DNA of 64,000 bases from Palleronia rufa (lineage in GTDB: Bacteria; Pseudomonadota; Alphaproteobacteria; Rhodobacterales; Rhodobacteraceae), in the NCBI RefSeq assembly GCF_000743715.1, contig NZ_JQEY01000001.1, positions 639,665 through 703,664 on the forward strand, written 5' to 3'. Positions 17,970 to 27,765 of the stretch are shown here, piece by piece. Both the position numbers and the translations under genes were made by a program. A model generated the notes under the pieces. It was not told the DNA's origin. It made no database searches and saw nothing but the letters and a program-made list of their open reading frames with translations. Within the stretch, counting starts at the first letter, position 1, and every line of letters starts with the position of its first letter.

Positions 17970-19442
17970 GTGCTGACACTCGCCGTTCTCATCCCGCTTT
18001 TGGCGGCTCTGGTCCTTGCCTTCGCGCCCCTGTCCGAAGCCGCGTCGCGCTGGACGGCCACCGGCGCCGCCGCGCTGTCGCTCATTGCGCTGATGGTCGT
18101 GTGGGCAGCCGGGGGTGAGGGCTTTCGCGCCGTGGCCGAGGTGCCGTGGATCCCGGCACTCGGCATTGCATGGCGCGTCGGCGTCGACGGCATGTCGCTG
18201 TCGCTGGCCCTGGTGAGCGCCCTGGTCTTCGTCGCCGCGACCGCCTGGCCGATGAAGCTGCACGACGCCCGCGCCTACTACGCCTGGATGGCCTTTCTTG
18301 CGGGCGTGTCCATCGGCCTTTTCGTCACCCTCGATCTCATCGTCTTCTACGTGTTCTTCGATCTCAGCCTGGTGGGGATGTATTTCCTCATCGGTCGCTG
18401 GGGCCACGGCGACGCGCAGCACGCGGCGCTGAAATTCTTTATCTATACGCTGGCCGGATCGCTGCTGATCCTCATCGGCATCATCGTGCTGGCGCTGAAC
18501 ATGCCGACGCTTACATTCGACATGCGCGCGATGATCGACACCCCCCCGCTGGCCGCCGCGGGGGTCGTTCCGGGGCTGGTGTTCCTGGCGTTCGTCATCG
18601 GCTTCGGCATCAAGACGCCGGTCTTTCCCGTGCACACCTGGCTGCCGCCGGCCCATGTCAACGCTCCCGGCCCCGCCTCGGCGATCCTGGCCGGGGTCCT
18701 GCTCAAGATGGGCACCTACGGGCTGATCCGCATTCCGCTGCAGATGATGCCGGAGACCTTCGCCCGCTGGGCGCTGCCCCTGGCGATCATCGGCGTCGTG
18801 TCGATCGTCTGGGGCAGCATCGTCGCCTTCGCCCAGGAGAACCTGAAGCGGCGGATCGCCTACACCTCCGTCAACCACATGGGCTACACCGTGCTCGGCA
18901 TCGCCGTCGCCGGGTCGGCCCTGGGGAGCGAGACCGCGCGGCAACTGGCCCTCACCGGCGCGGTGGTGGAGATGATCGCCCACGCGCTGATCACCGGGGC
19001 GTTGTTCCTCATCGCGGGATCGGTCTGGCAACGGGCCGAGGACTACCACCTGCCCAACTTCGGCGGGCTGGCAGGCACCGCACCGCGGCTGACCGGAGCG
19101 GCCACGCTGGCCGCGTTCGCATCGCTGGGGCTGCCGGGGCTTGCCGGCTTCGTGGCAGAGCTTCAGATCTTCGTCGGCGCATTCGGCGTCTATCCCTGGC
19201 TGGCCGTCATCGGCCTTCTTGGCATCCTGATCACCGCCGCGCTGTTCCTGCGAATGCTGCGGCAGATGTTCTTCGGCGATCTTCCGGCGGAGCGGAAGGG
19301 CTTTACGGACCTGAACCGGACAGAGACCGTGTTGCTGACCGCCCTGCTGGCGCTGGTGGTGCTGATCGGCATCTGGCCCACCTGGCTGTTGTTGCTGATC
19401 GACGCGCCGTCGCTAATCCCCGCCATCGGCGCGGGGGGCTGA
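17970..19442 (+). CDS. nuoM: Complex I-like antiporter subunit M (NuoM-like)
   Basis: A 490-residue antiporter-type subunit with about 14 helices. The helix-5 Glu of NuoM (FFE in most members) is replaced by Asp at residue 131, in [20 protein letters not shown]. The helix-7 Lys is kept in [18 protein letters not shown], as is the helix-8 Lys in [18 protein letters not shown]. The start is GTG at 17970, four bases after the nuoL stop. It should move protons in the membrane arm, possibly less efficiently. Confidence 0.87.
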   Translation: MLTLAVLIPLLAALVLAFAPLSEAASRWTATGAAALSLIALMVVWAAGGEGFRAVAEVPWIPALGIAWRVGVDGMSLSLALVSALVFVAATAWPMKLHDARAYYAWMAFLAGVSIGLFVTLDLIVFYVFFDLSLVGMYFLIGRWGHGDAQHAALKFFIYTLAGSLLILIGIIVLALNMPTLTFDMRAMIDTPPLAAAGVVPGLVFLAFVIGFGIKTPVFPVHTWLPPAHVNAPGPASAILAGVLLKMGTYGLIRIPLQMMPETFARWALPLAIIGVVSIVWGSIVAFAQENLKRRIAYTSVNHMGYTVLGIAVAGSALGSETARQLALTGAVVEMIAHALITGALFLIAGSVWQRAEDYHLPNFGGLAGTAPRLTGAATLAAFASLGLPGLAGFVAELQIFVGAFGVYPWLAVIGLLGILITAALFLRMLRQMFFGDLPAERKGFTDLNRTETVLLTALLALVVLIGIWPTWLLLLIDAPSLIPAIGAGG

Positions 19443-19443
19443 G

Positions 19444-20835
19444 GTGCCGATTGGCGATCTGGCCCCCGAGTTGGCGGTTCTGCTGACGGCGGTGGCGATT
19501 CTGTTGCTTGCGATGGTCCTTCCGCGGCGCAGCCACCACTGGTGCGCGATCCTCGCCGCCGGCGGCCTTGGCTTGGCCATGATCATGGGCTGGAGCCAAT
19601 CCGACGCGCAGCGCCTGACTTTCTCCGGCACGCAAGCGCTGGACGGCGCGACGACATGGGCGCGGATCGTGATACCGGGGATCACGATCCTGTGCGTCGG
19701 TCTCGCGCCGCGCTGGTTTGCGACCGACCGGCGACATGGCGAGTATTACGCAATGCTGCTGTTCTCGACGCTCGGCGCGCTGGCGATGGCGGGCGCGGCG
19801 GACCTGATGCAACTGGTGCTGGCGGTCCTGCTGTCGTCGGTCACGGGATACGTCCTGGCCGCCTACCACCGCGACTGGGCCATATCGCTTGAGGCGGGGA
19901 TGAAGTATTTCCTGGTCGGCGCGCTGGCCAATGCGATCCTGGTGATCGGCGTCATCCTGGTGATGGGCATGGCGGGCAGCTCCGATTACGGCGAACTTGC
20001 CGGCTCGATCCCGAACGATCCCCTTGCCCTCACCGGGCTGGCCCTCATCCTCATAGCGCTGTTCTTCAAGCTGGGGGCCGTTCCGGGCCATACCTGGGTT
20101 CCCGATGTGGCAGAGGGCGCGCCCGTGCCCGCCGCCGCCTTCCTGACCGTGATCCCCAAGCTGGCCGCGGCGGTGGCGCTCTACCGGCTGGTCGCCCTGG
20201 CGCCGGGGGTGGAGGCGCTGCCGCTTCTCATCGCGCTCGCCTCCGCCGCGACCATGACGCTCGGCAATCTCTGCGCGCTCTGGCAGGACGACGTGCGCCG
20301 CCTGGTCGGCTGGTCGTCGGTCAGCCAGAGCGGCTACGCCCTGATGGCCGTGGCGGCGGCGGGCGCGGTGCCCGAGGCGCTGCCGGCCCTGCTCGGCTTC
20401 ATGACCGTCTACGGCATCGCCAATCTCGTCGCCTTCTCGGTGGTTGCGGATCTGCGCGGGCGCACGGCCATCTCCGGCTACAACGGCTTGCTGCCCGCGC
20501 AACCCGTTGCCGCCGCCGCGCTGGCGCTGGCCTTTCTGTCGTTTGCCGGCATCCCGCCGCTGGCCGGATTTCTCGGCAAGTTCGCGCTCTTCTCCGCGAC
20601 CCTCGACGCCGGTCTGGCCTGGCTCGCCATCGTCGCCGTCGCCAATACGGTGCTGTCGCTGTTCTACTACCTGCGCGTCATCGGTCCGGCGTTCTTTTCG
20701 CAGCCGCACGACGGGATCGGGACCCTCGGCGGCAGCGCGCGCGCGGTCCTGTGGCTGTCGGTCGCCATCCTGATCGCGATGACCTTCCTGTGGTCGCCGA
20801 TCTGGTCCGCCCTCCCGGCCGATCTGCTGCCCTAG
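19444..20835 (+). CDS. nuoN: Complex I-like antiporter subunit N (NuoN-like)
   Basis: A 463-residue antiporter-type subunit starting at GTG 19444. The helix-5 segment that normally reads LxLELqsLxLYVLaA is [20 protein letters not shown], so the conserved Glu is Leu at residue 129 by eye alignment. The helix-7 Lys remains ([17 protein letters not shown]) and so does the helix-8 Lys ([18 protein letters not shown]). The stop codon TAG at 20833-20835 is made of the TA target of an IS630 insertion plus the first base of that element. The sequence after the element would also restore a TAG. Confidence 0.85.
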   Translation: MPIGDLAPELAVLLTAVAILLLAMVLPRRSHHWCAILAAGGLGLAMIMGWSQSDAQRLTFSGTQALDGATTWARIVIPGITILCVGLAPRWFATDRRHGEYYAMLLFSTLGALAMAGAADLMQLVLAVLLSSVTGYVLAAYHRDWAISLEAGMKYFLVGALANAILVIGVILVMGMAGSSDYGELAGSIPNDPLALTGLALILIALFFKLGAVPGHTWVPDVAEGAPVPAAAFLTVIPKLAAAVALYRLVALAPGVEALPLLIALASAATMTLGNLCALWQDDVRRLVGWSSVSQSGYALMAVAAAGAVPEALPALLGFMTVYGIANLVAFSVVADLRGRTAISGYNGLLPAQPVAAAALALAFLSFAGIPPLAGFLGKFALFSATLDAGLAWLAIVAVANTVLSLFYYLRVIGPAFFSQPHDGIGTLGGSARAVLWLSVAILIAMTFLWSPIWSALPADLLP

Positions 20836-21770
20836 AGCATGATGAGATAAGCTTGAAGCGTATCCAGTATTGGCGAGGTAATTCGCGCACTCCTGTGGGC
20901 TGAAGCGGTCGAGCAGTGTCCCGATCCTGCGCCACGTTGCCTCCATTGTGCGCTCGGCTGCGTTGCGGAGCATGTGTTTGAGCTTCGAGAAGACCTGTTC
21001 AATCGGGTTCAGGTCGGGGCTGTAGGGCGGCAGAAAAAGTAGATGCGCTTTCGCGTTACGGATCGCCTGCCGCACGGCTTGCCCTTTGTGGCTGCCCAGA
21101 TTGTCCATAACCACCACATCGCCCGGGCGCAGGGTTGGGACGAGCACGTGCGCGACATAAGCCCGGAACGCTTCGCCGTTGACGGGACCGTCCAAAACAA
21201 AGGGCGCGTCGATCCGATCATGACGCAGCGCTGCGATAAAGGTCATGGTGCGCCAGTGACCATGCGGGGCCCGCCCGATCAGGCGTTCACCTCTGGGAGC
21301 CCAGCCGCGCAGCGGGGCCATGTTGGTCTTGGCCCAGGTTTCATCAATGAACACGAGACGACGGGGGTCGATCCGGCCCTGGTGCCGCTTCCAGCGCACA
21401 CGGCGGCGGCTCACGTCGGGGCGGTTCTGCTCCTCGGCGAGTTGGGTCTTTTTTTGAACGAGTAGCCCGTGCGGCGCACGAAGGCCCAGACGGTGCGGTA
21501 GTCGACCTTGAGCCCGCGCTCGGCCAGTTCCACCACCAGTCCGCGCAGTGTGAACGGCTCCGTTATCCGCTCCAGAAGCCACGCCTCATGCCCGCCTGCA
21601 ATCTTGCGTGGCGGGTGGCCGCCTGTCCCTGCCGGAGCGCAACTCCCGGTCGCACGCAAACGCTGCGACCACTTCACAACACTGGACGGAGCCACATCCA
21701 GGGCCGCTGCGACCTGACGCACGCTCTCGCCCCCCAACAGCCGCGCCATTGCCCTCTCTCGAAGGTCCAT
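20835..21770 (-). CDS. IS630 transposase in two frames (A7 slippage)
   Basis: The first frame starts at ATG 21770 ([20 protein letters not shown]) and carries the helix-turn-helix DNA-binding half, ending at 21411. A run of seven A on the minus strand (21455-21449, in GGYSFKKK) allows a -1 shift into the catalytic frame. That frame has [31 protein letters not shown] and [20 protein letters not shown], the DDE set of the family. The second frame has no stop inside the element and would run on antisense through nuoN and into nuoM as far as 19303. The enzyme may still be functional if slippage occurs. Confidence 0.75.
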
Positions 21771-21880
21771 TGAAAGTGCTCTACCCACTACTCGCCCTCC
21801 ATCTTGTGGTCGGCAACAGTGAATCACCAAAATGCAGGCCTGTGAATCCTCTATCGATTCAGGCTGATTTCATCCCGCTC
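20835..21880 (-). mobile_element. IS630-family insertion sequence, copy A
   Basis: A 1,046-bp element flanked by TA on both sides (20833-20834 and 21881-21882), the standard IS630/Tc1 target duplication. The left end reads GAGCATGATGAGATAAG and the right end, inverted, GAGCGGGATGAAATCAG. It sits exactly at the nuoN stop codon and beside an older IS5-family remnant. Confidence 0.85.
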
Positions 21881-21882
21881 TA

Positions 21883-22459
21883 GGGTGCGCTTTCGGTCCA
21901 GCTTCGGGACAACGGTTGACGGCAGACGCGGCTTCGCGTCGGCAGATGGGCGGTGCCGCCGCGGGCCGCGACACGCGCGACCGGAGCAAGCCTGTCGTTG
22001 CCGCGATCCGCGGCCACGGCGGCGGGCGGCAGCGGGTCGAGCAGGATCGGGGCCGTGGTCTTGCCGAAGGCCCGGCCGGCGCGATGCCCATCCAGCCGTC
22101 GTGGATCTTCGTGCTCAATCCGCCACGGGACCGGCCGACGGCGAGATCCTCGCCCGCTTATTTCGGCCCGAGGCGTGCTGGCGGGCGCGGACGATGGACC
22201 TGTCGATCAACCGCAGTGACCGCCGCGAGCGCCGGGCCAAGTCCTCGAACACGTTCAGACGGATAGCGCGCCTGGCCCGGCAATCGAAGCGGTTGTCCCA
22301 TGATGAGGGGACCGTAGCGGTCCGGCAGGTCGCGCCACGGCGCCCCGGTGCGCCGCACGTGGAAGATCCCGTTCACCGCCGGCCGATCGTCGTCCCGCCG
22401 CGTGCCCATGGCCTGCTTTGGCAACGCCACGCCTCGTCGGTCGGATCGTATCGCGTCAT
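21883..22459 (-). pseudogene. Decayed IS5-family transposase
   Basis: Starting at ATG 22459 the minus strand reads MTRYDPTDEAW. After shifts of frame it continues VNGIFHVRRTGAPWRDLPDR, and nearer 22000 PLPPAAVAADRGNDRLAPVA. These match in order the N terminus, the RTGAPWRDLP motif and the DRGYD region of IS5/IS427-type transposases. At least two frameshifts and a stop separate the parts. IS630 copy A lies immediately next to its 3' end. Confidence 0.75.
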
Positions 22460-22534
22460 GACACCCTCCCCGCACGATATGCGGAGTGGATCACGACATT
22501 GCCCCGAACGGAAATCCCCAACTGGGTTCGACTC

Positions 22535-23596
22535 CTAGCCCTGCGCCCCGGCCATGTCGGCCATCTCGGCGACCCGGGTGCCCAGCGCATCCAGTTCCGT
22601 GTCGTCGAGCCGCCGCGCGGTAACGGTCCCGAGTGTTCCGCCCCCGCCGCGGTCCAGTTGCCTGGCGTAGCGCGGATCGTAGTGATGGGCCATCAGCTCA
22701 GCAGCCAGATCCGCATTCCGACCCTCTCGGGCCAGATCGCGCCAATGCGCCACCCGCTCCCGCCCCTGCAGCCGGATGAGCGATACCAGGATACCGTCGA
22801 GCCGCCCGGGATCGGCGCAGAGGTCGTCATAGGTCCGCGCCAGATAGGCGGCGCGCACCTCCAAAGGCGCCTCCACCGTGATCCGCGGTGCCGCCTGCAT
22901 GGCCTTCCACAATCCCGGGGGCAGGACGCGTTCGCCCACCTTGCTGGACTCGGCCTCCACCAGAACCGGGCGCGCGGGGTCGAGCGCCCGCATCGCCTCC
23001 GCCAGGGCGGATTCGAACCCCTTCTGCGCGGGCTGTCGGCCCATCGCGCCGAACAGCGATCCGCGGTGGTTCGCCAGCCCCTCCAGGTCGATCACCTGCG
23101 CGCCGGCCCGGGCGGCACGGTGCAGGATCTCTGTCTTCGCGGTGCCGGTGAACCCGTCCAGAAGCACCACACGCGCCGGGAACGCCCGGTCGTAGAGCGC
23201 GGTCTTGACCAGCCCGCGATAGGTCCGGTAGCCGCCGTCGAGCACCGCCACCCGCCAGCCGATCTGGCCCAGGATCGCGGCAAAGGCATTGGACCGCTGC
23301 CCGCCGCGCCAGCAATAGACCAGCGGCCGCCAGCCGCCGTCGTGATCGGCAAGCGGCCCCTCGACATGGCGCGCGGCGTTGCGGGCGACGAGCGCGGCGC
23401 CGATCTTGCGGGCCCGGAACGCGCTCTGCCGGACGTAGATCGTCCCTACGCGGGCGCGCTCGGCGTCGTCCAGGACCGGCAGGCTGACGGCGCCGGGCAC
23501 ATGGTCCTCTGCGAACTCCGCGGGCGAGCGGACGTCGATCACGCTGTCGAACGGCGCGGCGCCGAAGGCGGAGAGGCTGTCGGGGCGAAAGGACAT
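22535..23596 (-). CDS. mnmH: tRNA 2-selenouridine synthase
   Basis: A 353-residue enzyme that replaces sulfur with selenium in the wobble 2-thiouridine of some tRNAs, via a geranylated intermediate. The N-terminal rhodanese domain has FDSVIDVRSPAEFAEDHVPG and its catalytic Cys in PLVYCWRGGQRSNAFA. The C-terminal P-loop region reads VVLLDGFTGTAKTEILHRAA, the usual variant in MnmH, followed by DLEGLANHRGSLFG. Length is normal. Selenophosphate synthase is not in the window. Confidence 0.9.
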   Translation of the reverse strand: MSFRPDSLSAFGAAPFDSVIDVRSPAEFAEDHVPGAVSLPVLDDAERARVGTIYVRQSAFRARKIGAALVARNAARHVEGPLADHDGGWRPLVYCWRGGQRSNAFAAILGQIGWRVAVLDGGYRTYRGLVKTALYDRAFPARVVLLDGFTGTAKTEILHRAARAGAQVIDLEGLANHRGSLFGAMGRQPAQKGFESALAEAMRALDPARPVLVEAESSKVGERVLPPGLWKAMQAAPRITVEAPLEVRAAYLARTYDDLCADPGRLDGILVSLIRLQGRERVAHWRDLAREGRNADLAAELMAHHYDPRYARQLDRGGGGTLGTVTARRLDDTELDALGTRVAEMADMAGAQG

Positions 23597-23605
23597 GGGC
23601 CGCGT

Positions 23606-24243
23606 CTAGCGCACCGTATCCGCATTGCCCAGAACATGCGCGGCCATGGCGCGGCCGCTGCGCCAGGCATCCCCGGCAGAAGGGCCAAGCGCCCAGTCGC
23701 CGCCCAGAAGGCAGCCGCCGCCGGTGTCGAGGAACGGCCGGCCAAGCGCCCGCACGGTCCGGGCATGGCGCCAGCGATGAGCCGCGGCATGGGTGGCGGG
23801 CGCGGCCCCGGGGGCGAGCGCGCGCCACATGGCGTCGGCCACGGTGCCGGCGTCCTCCTCCAGATGCGCGGCGCTCCAGCCGGGGTCGGCATGGGCGACC
23901 AGCGCGCCCGGATCGGCGCCCGGCCGGTCGCCCTGGGACAGCACCTGCGCGACCGGCACGGCGGGGGCCGGAGCGGGTCCGGAGCGGACCGCCATCAGCG
24001 TCCAGCACGGGGCCATGTGAACGCGGTCCAGCGCCCGATGATGACGAGATCCCGTTCTGATCCGCGCGCGGGGCCGGGTTCCGCGCCAGCATTCTCGGGG
24101 CCGTCGGGCGCGCTGACGCCCGTTCCCGCCGCCCGGTCGGCGCCGACAACGGCGGCGCAGATCGGGTTGAGCGGCTCCCTTTGCGCCGCGCGAAAGACCA
24201 TGCGGGGCGGGAACGGTCCGCACCGCGGTCGCGCGCGGTGCCT
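23606..24243 (-). pseudogene. 5'-truncated renalase-like FAD oxidoreductase
   Basis: The last 136 codons (from ATG 24016) read as the C-terminal half of renalase-type NAD(P)/FAD proteins: MAPCWTLMAV, then HADPGWSAAHLEEDAGTVAD, HAAAHRWRHARTVRALGRPF and GGDWALGPSAGDAWRSGRAM. The N-terminal FAD-binding Gly-rich motif is missing, because the pabC gene begins only a few bases further upstream (24245). The stretch 24017-24243 is not recognisable in any frame. The gene is probably a remnant of deletion. Confidence 0.65.
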
Positions 24244-24244
24244 G

Positions 24245-24889
24245 TCATGTCCGGCGGGGCTCCAGCAGCGCCGGGATCAGCCCCCGCAGCGCGTTGCCGA
24301 CGAAGATCTCCGCCCCCTCCAGATCGGCCGGCCAAAGCTCGGCCTCATGGGCGCGGCCGCTGTCCAGCAGGGTCCTGCGCAACACACCGGGCAGGGCACC
24401 GTCCGACACGGGCGGGGTGGCCAGACCCCGTTCGGTGGCGACGAAGACGTTGGTAATCGTGCCCTCCGCCACCCGGCCCCGATCGTTCAGGAACAGCAGC
24501 TCGTCAAGCGCGGCGGGCAGCGCCGCCCGGGCCCGGTCGTAGATCCCGCGCTCTGTCGTCTTGACCCGGCGCCAGGGATCGCCGGCAAGGATCCGCGCCC
24601 CGGCCCATCCCAGCCGCCACGGTCCCGGCCGGGGATCGAGCGCGGTGGTCTCAACCTCGACGCGGCCGGCGACATCGACCGTCAACCGGGCGCGCCGCAC
24701 GTCCGCCGTCCGCACCCGCTCGATCCGCGCCCGGACAGCGCCCGGATCCACAGCGATGCCCAGCGCCGCGCAACTGCGCGTCAACCGTGCCAGGTGCAGC
24801 GGGATCAGCCCCGCGCCGCGCGGCTCCAGGCGCAGGGTCTCTATGACCTTCAGCCCGTCGGGGAGAGGTCCGCGAAACGCGCTTTCCAT
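24245..24889 (-). CDS. pabC: Aminodeoxychorismate lyase
   Basis: A 214-residue class IV PLP enzyme that converts aminodeoxychorismate to p-aminobenzoate and pyruvate for folate. The PLP Lys is in WRRVKTTERGIYDRARAA (about residue 108). The family signature NDRGRVAEGTITNVFVA and the C-terminal ALPGVLRRTLLDSG are present. Its start overlaps the pabB 3' end by 40 bp, so the two are co-expressed. Class IV aminotransferases are alternatives, but the position beside pabB supports PabC. Confidence 0.85.
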   Translation of the reverse strand: MESAFRGPLPDGLKVIETLRLEPRGAGLIPLHLARLTRSCAALGIAVDPGAVRARIERVRTADVRRARLTVDVAGRVEVETTALDPRPGPWRLGWAGARILAGDPWRRVKTTERGIYDRARAALPAALDELLFLNDRGRVAEGTITNVFVATERGLATPPVSDGALPGVLRRTLLDSGRAHEAELWPADLEGAEIFVGNALRGLIPALLEPRRT

Positions 24890-25974
24890 AGCGCCTCCTC
24901 ATACTCTCCGCCGCCGTCGCTGTCATGCACCACCCCGCCGCCCACGTTGAGCCGCACGCGACCGTCCGGCCACATCACCAGCGTTCGGATCGCCACGCCC
25001 ATGCGCATCGCCCCGTCCGGCGCGATCCACCCCACCGCGCCGCAATAGACCCCGCGCGGCCACGGTTCCAGCGCGCGGATGATCTGCATGGCGCGGATCT
25101 TGGGCGCGCCGGTGATCGACCCGCAGGGAAACAGCGCGCGGATCACGTCGCCGAGCGCCAGCCCCGGCGTCAGGACGCCTTCGACATCCGACACCATCTG
25201 ATGCACGGTTTCATAGCTTTCGATGTGAAAGAGCCGCGGCACGGTCACGCTGCCGACCCGGCTGATCCGGCTGATGTCGTTGCGCAAGAGATCCACGATC
25301 ATCAGATTCTCTGCGCGGTTCTTTTCGGACGCCAGAAGCGCCGCCCTGAGGGCCGCGTCCGCGTCCGGCGTGGCGCCTCTGGGGGCCGTGCCCTTCATCG
25401 GGCGCGTGCGGATCCGCCCCGTCGGGTCGATGTCGAAGAAAAGCTCCGGGCTGCGGCAGAGGATCGCCGGGCCGCCAAGCTCTACCAGCGCGCCGTGCCG
25501 CACCGGCTGGCGGGCCCGGAGCGCCGCATAGAGCGCCCGCGGCGTGCCGGTCGCGCGGGCCTCTACCGGAAATGTAAGGTTCGCCTGATAGATGTCGCCC
25601 GCAGAGATGTAGCGCTGCACCTGCGCGAAGGCCTCGGCGTAGCGCGCCGCGTCCCAGAGCGGCGCAAGGTCCGTCAGCATCGCCGGACCGGTGTCGGGGG
25701 GCGGCGCCGCGCCGGGTGCATCGAACACCCCGAAGGACAAAAGCGGCAGGTCGCGGTCCGGCGGCATGAGCGGCGCCAGCTTGCGCGAGAACGCATAGCC
25801 GGTCTCATAGGACAGATACCCGGCCAGCCAGGCGCCGGCGTTCCGCGCGGCCTCCATCCGGGCCAGTGCGGGCATGACCTGATCCGCCTCCCAGGCCTCG
25901 ATCGTGTCGCGCGGCGCGGCAAAGCGGGTGCCGCCCCCCGGCGGACCCGCGTCGAAGGTCACATGGGCGCTCAC
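24850..25974 (-). CDS. pabB: Aminodeoxychorismate synthase component I
   Basis: A 374-residue chorismate-binding enzyme, short for PabB but with the full catalytic block: RPMKGTAPRGATPDADAALR, KNRAENLMIVDLLRNDISRI, ESYETVHQMVSDVEGVLTPG and LFPCGSITGAPKIRAMQIIR. It aminates chorismate with ammonia from a PabA glutaminase, which is not in the window. The start is GTG at 25974, overlapping the aroB stop as GTGA. A long upstream extension in the same frame is Arg-rich and lies inside aroB, so I exclude it. Confidence 0.88.
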   Translation of the reverse strand: MSAHVTFDAGPPGGGTRFAAPRDTIEAWEADQVMPALARMEAARNAGAWLAGYLSYETGYAFSRKLAPLMPPDRDLPLLSFGVFDAPGAAPPPDTGPAMLTDLAPLWDAARYAEAFAQVQRYISAGDIYQANLTFPVEARATGTPRALYAALRARQPVRHGALVELGGPAILCRSPELFFDIDPTGRIRTRPMKGTAPRGATPDADAALRAALLASEKNRAENLMIVDLLRNDISRISRVGSVTVPRLFHIESYETVHQMVSDVEGVLTPGLALGDVIRALFPCGSITGAPKIRAMQIIRALEPWPRGVYCGAVGWIAPDGAMRMGVAIRTLVMWPDGRVRLNVGGGVVHDSDGGGEYEEALWKARFADLSPTG

Positions 25975-27086
25975 CGCGCCGCCAGCGCGTCCGCCAGAAC
26001 GTCGCGCAGGGCTTCGCGGGGCACGTCGCCGGTCACGAAGGCCGCGCCGATCCCCCGCGCCAGGATCAGACGAAGCTGTCCGTCCCGCACCTTCTTGTCC
26101 TGCGCCATGAGGTCCATCAGGCCGTCGGCGTCGGGCAGCGGTCCGGGAATGTCCGCCAGGTCGGTCTTCATCCCCATGCCGGACAGATGCGCGCGCACCC
26201 GCGACGGATCCTCCTGCGCGCAAAGTCCCAGTCGCGCCGACAGTTCGAACGCCAGGGCACAGCCGACCGCCACGCCCTCACCGTGGAGCAGCCGGTCGGA
26301 ATAGCCCGTCGCCGCCTCCAGCGCGTGACAGAAGGTGTGGCCCAGGTTCAGAAGCGCGCGGTCGCCCTGCTCGGTCTCGTCGCGGACGACGATATCGGCC
26401 TTCATCCGGACGGACCGGCGCACGGCCTCCGCCCGGAGCGACGGATCGCCCGCGGCGAGGGCGGGGCCGTTCGACTCCAGCCAGGCGAAGAACGTCGCAT
26501 CGCCCAGAAGCCCGTATTTCGCCACCTCGCCGTAGCCGGCCAGAAAGTCGCGCCGGGCGAGCGTCTCCAGAACGGAGATGTCGGCCAGCACCAGCGACGG
26601 CTGGTGAAACGCCCCGATCAGGTTCTTGCCGGCGGCCGCGTTGACCCCGGTCTTGCCGCCCACGGAACTGTCCACCTGCGCCAGGAGCGACGTGGGGACC
26701 TGCACAAAGCGCACGCCCCGGCGCAGGATCGCGGCGGCGAAGCCGGCAAGGTCGCCGATGACACCGCCGCCCAGGGCGATCACCACATCGCGCCGCTCGA
26801 TCCGCTCGGCCAGAAGCCATTCGACCGCCTCGCCCAGACGCGCCCAGGATTTCGTGCCCTCCCCCGGCGGCAGGGACAGGGCGGAATGGGCGATGCCCGC
26901 GGCTTCCAGCGACCGGGCGAGCGCCGGCAGATGCAGGGCGGCCACGGTGTCGTCGGTCAGGATCGCCACGCGCGGGCGGCCGAGCAGCGGCGCGATGCGG
27001 GCGCCGGCTTCGTCCAGAAGGCCCGGGCCGATCTCCACATCGTAGGCGCGGGCCCCCAGCGGCACATGAACGGTGGAACGGCTCAT
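25971..27086 (-). CDS. aroB: 3-Dehydroquinate synthase
   Basis: A 371-residue NAD- and metal-dependent enzyme that closes DAHP to 3-dehydroquinate, step two of the shikimate pathway. The NAD-binding region has DVVIALGGGVIGDLAGFAAA followed by ILRRGVRFVQVPTSLLAQVD and SSVGGKTGVN. The metal-binding His and surroundings are in LNLGHTFCHALEAATGY and LLHGEGVAVGCALA. It overlaps aroK and pabB by 4 bp each, forming one operon for chorismate and folate precursors. Confidence 0.95.
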   Translation of the reverse strand: MSRSTVHVPLGARAYDVEIGPGLLDEAGARIAPLLGRPRVAILTDDTVAALHLPALARSLEAAGIAHSALSLPPGEGTKSWARLGEAVEWLLAERIERRDVVIALGGGVIGDLAGFAAAILRRGVRFVQVPTSLLAQVDSSVGGKTGVNAAAGKNLIGAFHQPSLVLADISVLETLARRDFLAGYGEVAKYGLLGDATFFAWLESNGPALAAGDPSLRAEAVRRSVRMKADIVVRDETEQGDRALLNLGHTFCHALEAATGYSDRLLHGEGVAVGCALAFELSARLGLCAQEDPSRVRAHLSGMGMKTDLADIPGPLPDADGLMDLMAQDKKVRDGQLRLILARGIGAAFVTGDVPREALRDVLADALAAR

Positions 27087-27628
27087 CGGGACTCCAGCAC
27101 GTCGGGACGGGTGGCGATCACGCCGATGGTCCGGTCGGCCATCGCCTCGATCGACAGGTCCGGGCCCGCATCGACGGTGAGATCGGCGCGCGCATAGGCC
27201 GGCTCGCGGCTCGCGATCAGGGTCTCCAGCGTCACCCGGGGATCGGCGGTGCGCAGGAGCGGGCGCGTGTCCTTGTGGCGGACCCGCGCCCAGAGCAGCT
27301 CTGGCGTCGCCCGGATCCAGACCGCCACGCCGCGCGCGGTGATGGCGATGCGGTTGCGCTCGGCCAGGTAGGCGCCGCCGCCGGTGGACAGGATCGCCGG
27401 CGCGCCGTCCAGAAGCCGTGACAGGATCTGGCTTTCCTTCTCTCGAAAGAACGGCTCTCCGTAGCGCTCGAAGATCTCCGGAATCGTGGCATTCGCGGCG
27501 CGCTCGATCTCATGGTCCGAATCGAGGAACGGCACCCCCAGCGCGCGGGCCACGGCCGCTCCGATGGCGGTCTTGCCGGCGCCCATCATCCCCACCATCA
27601 CGACTGTTTTCCTCAATCGGCGCGCCAT
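27083..27628 (-). CDS. aroK: Shikimate kinase
   Basis: A 181-residue P-loop kinase that phosphorylates shikimate. Walker A is MVGMMGAGKTAIGAAVA, the substrate-binding Asp is in FLDSDHEIERAAN, and SRLLDGAPAILSTGGGAYLA holds the GGG motif. I chose the ATG at 27628 (MARRLRKTVV); the open frame continues upstream but does not match the family. First gene of the aroK-aroB-pabB-pabC run. Confidence 0.93.
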   Translation of the reverse strand: MARRLRKTVVMVGMMGAGKTAIGAAVARALGVPFLDSDHEIERAANATIPEIFERYGEPFFREKESQILSRLLDGAPAILSTGGGAYLAERNRIAITARGVAVWIRATPELLWARVRHKDTRPLLRTADPRVTLETLIASREPAYARADLTVDAGPDLSIEAMADRTIGVIATRPDVLESR

Positions 27629-27765
27629 CGTGGCGTTGTCTCGCTGGTCTGACCCGGTTTGGCGCCTGAATGGCGTGATATTCCGTGAAAGACCAGCTAT
27701 AATGCCCCTTGAGCCGCGCGTCAGATGCGGCCACACGGGCAAGGCATACGGAACAGGCGCATACC

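Noticed and set aside
22522-22538. A T-arm-like sequence (CTGGG, loop TTCGACT, CCTAG) suggesting a tRNA end
   Set aside because: No D-arm or anticodon arm can be folded upstream, there is no acceptor pairing, and it overlaps the mnmH stop codon.
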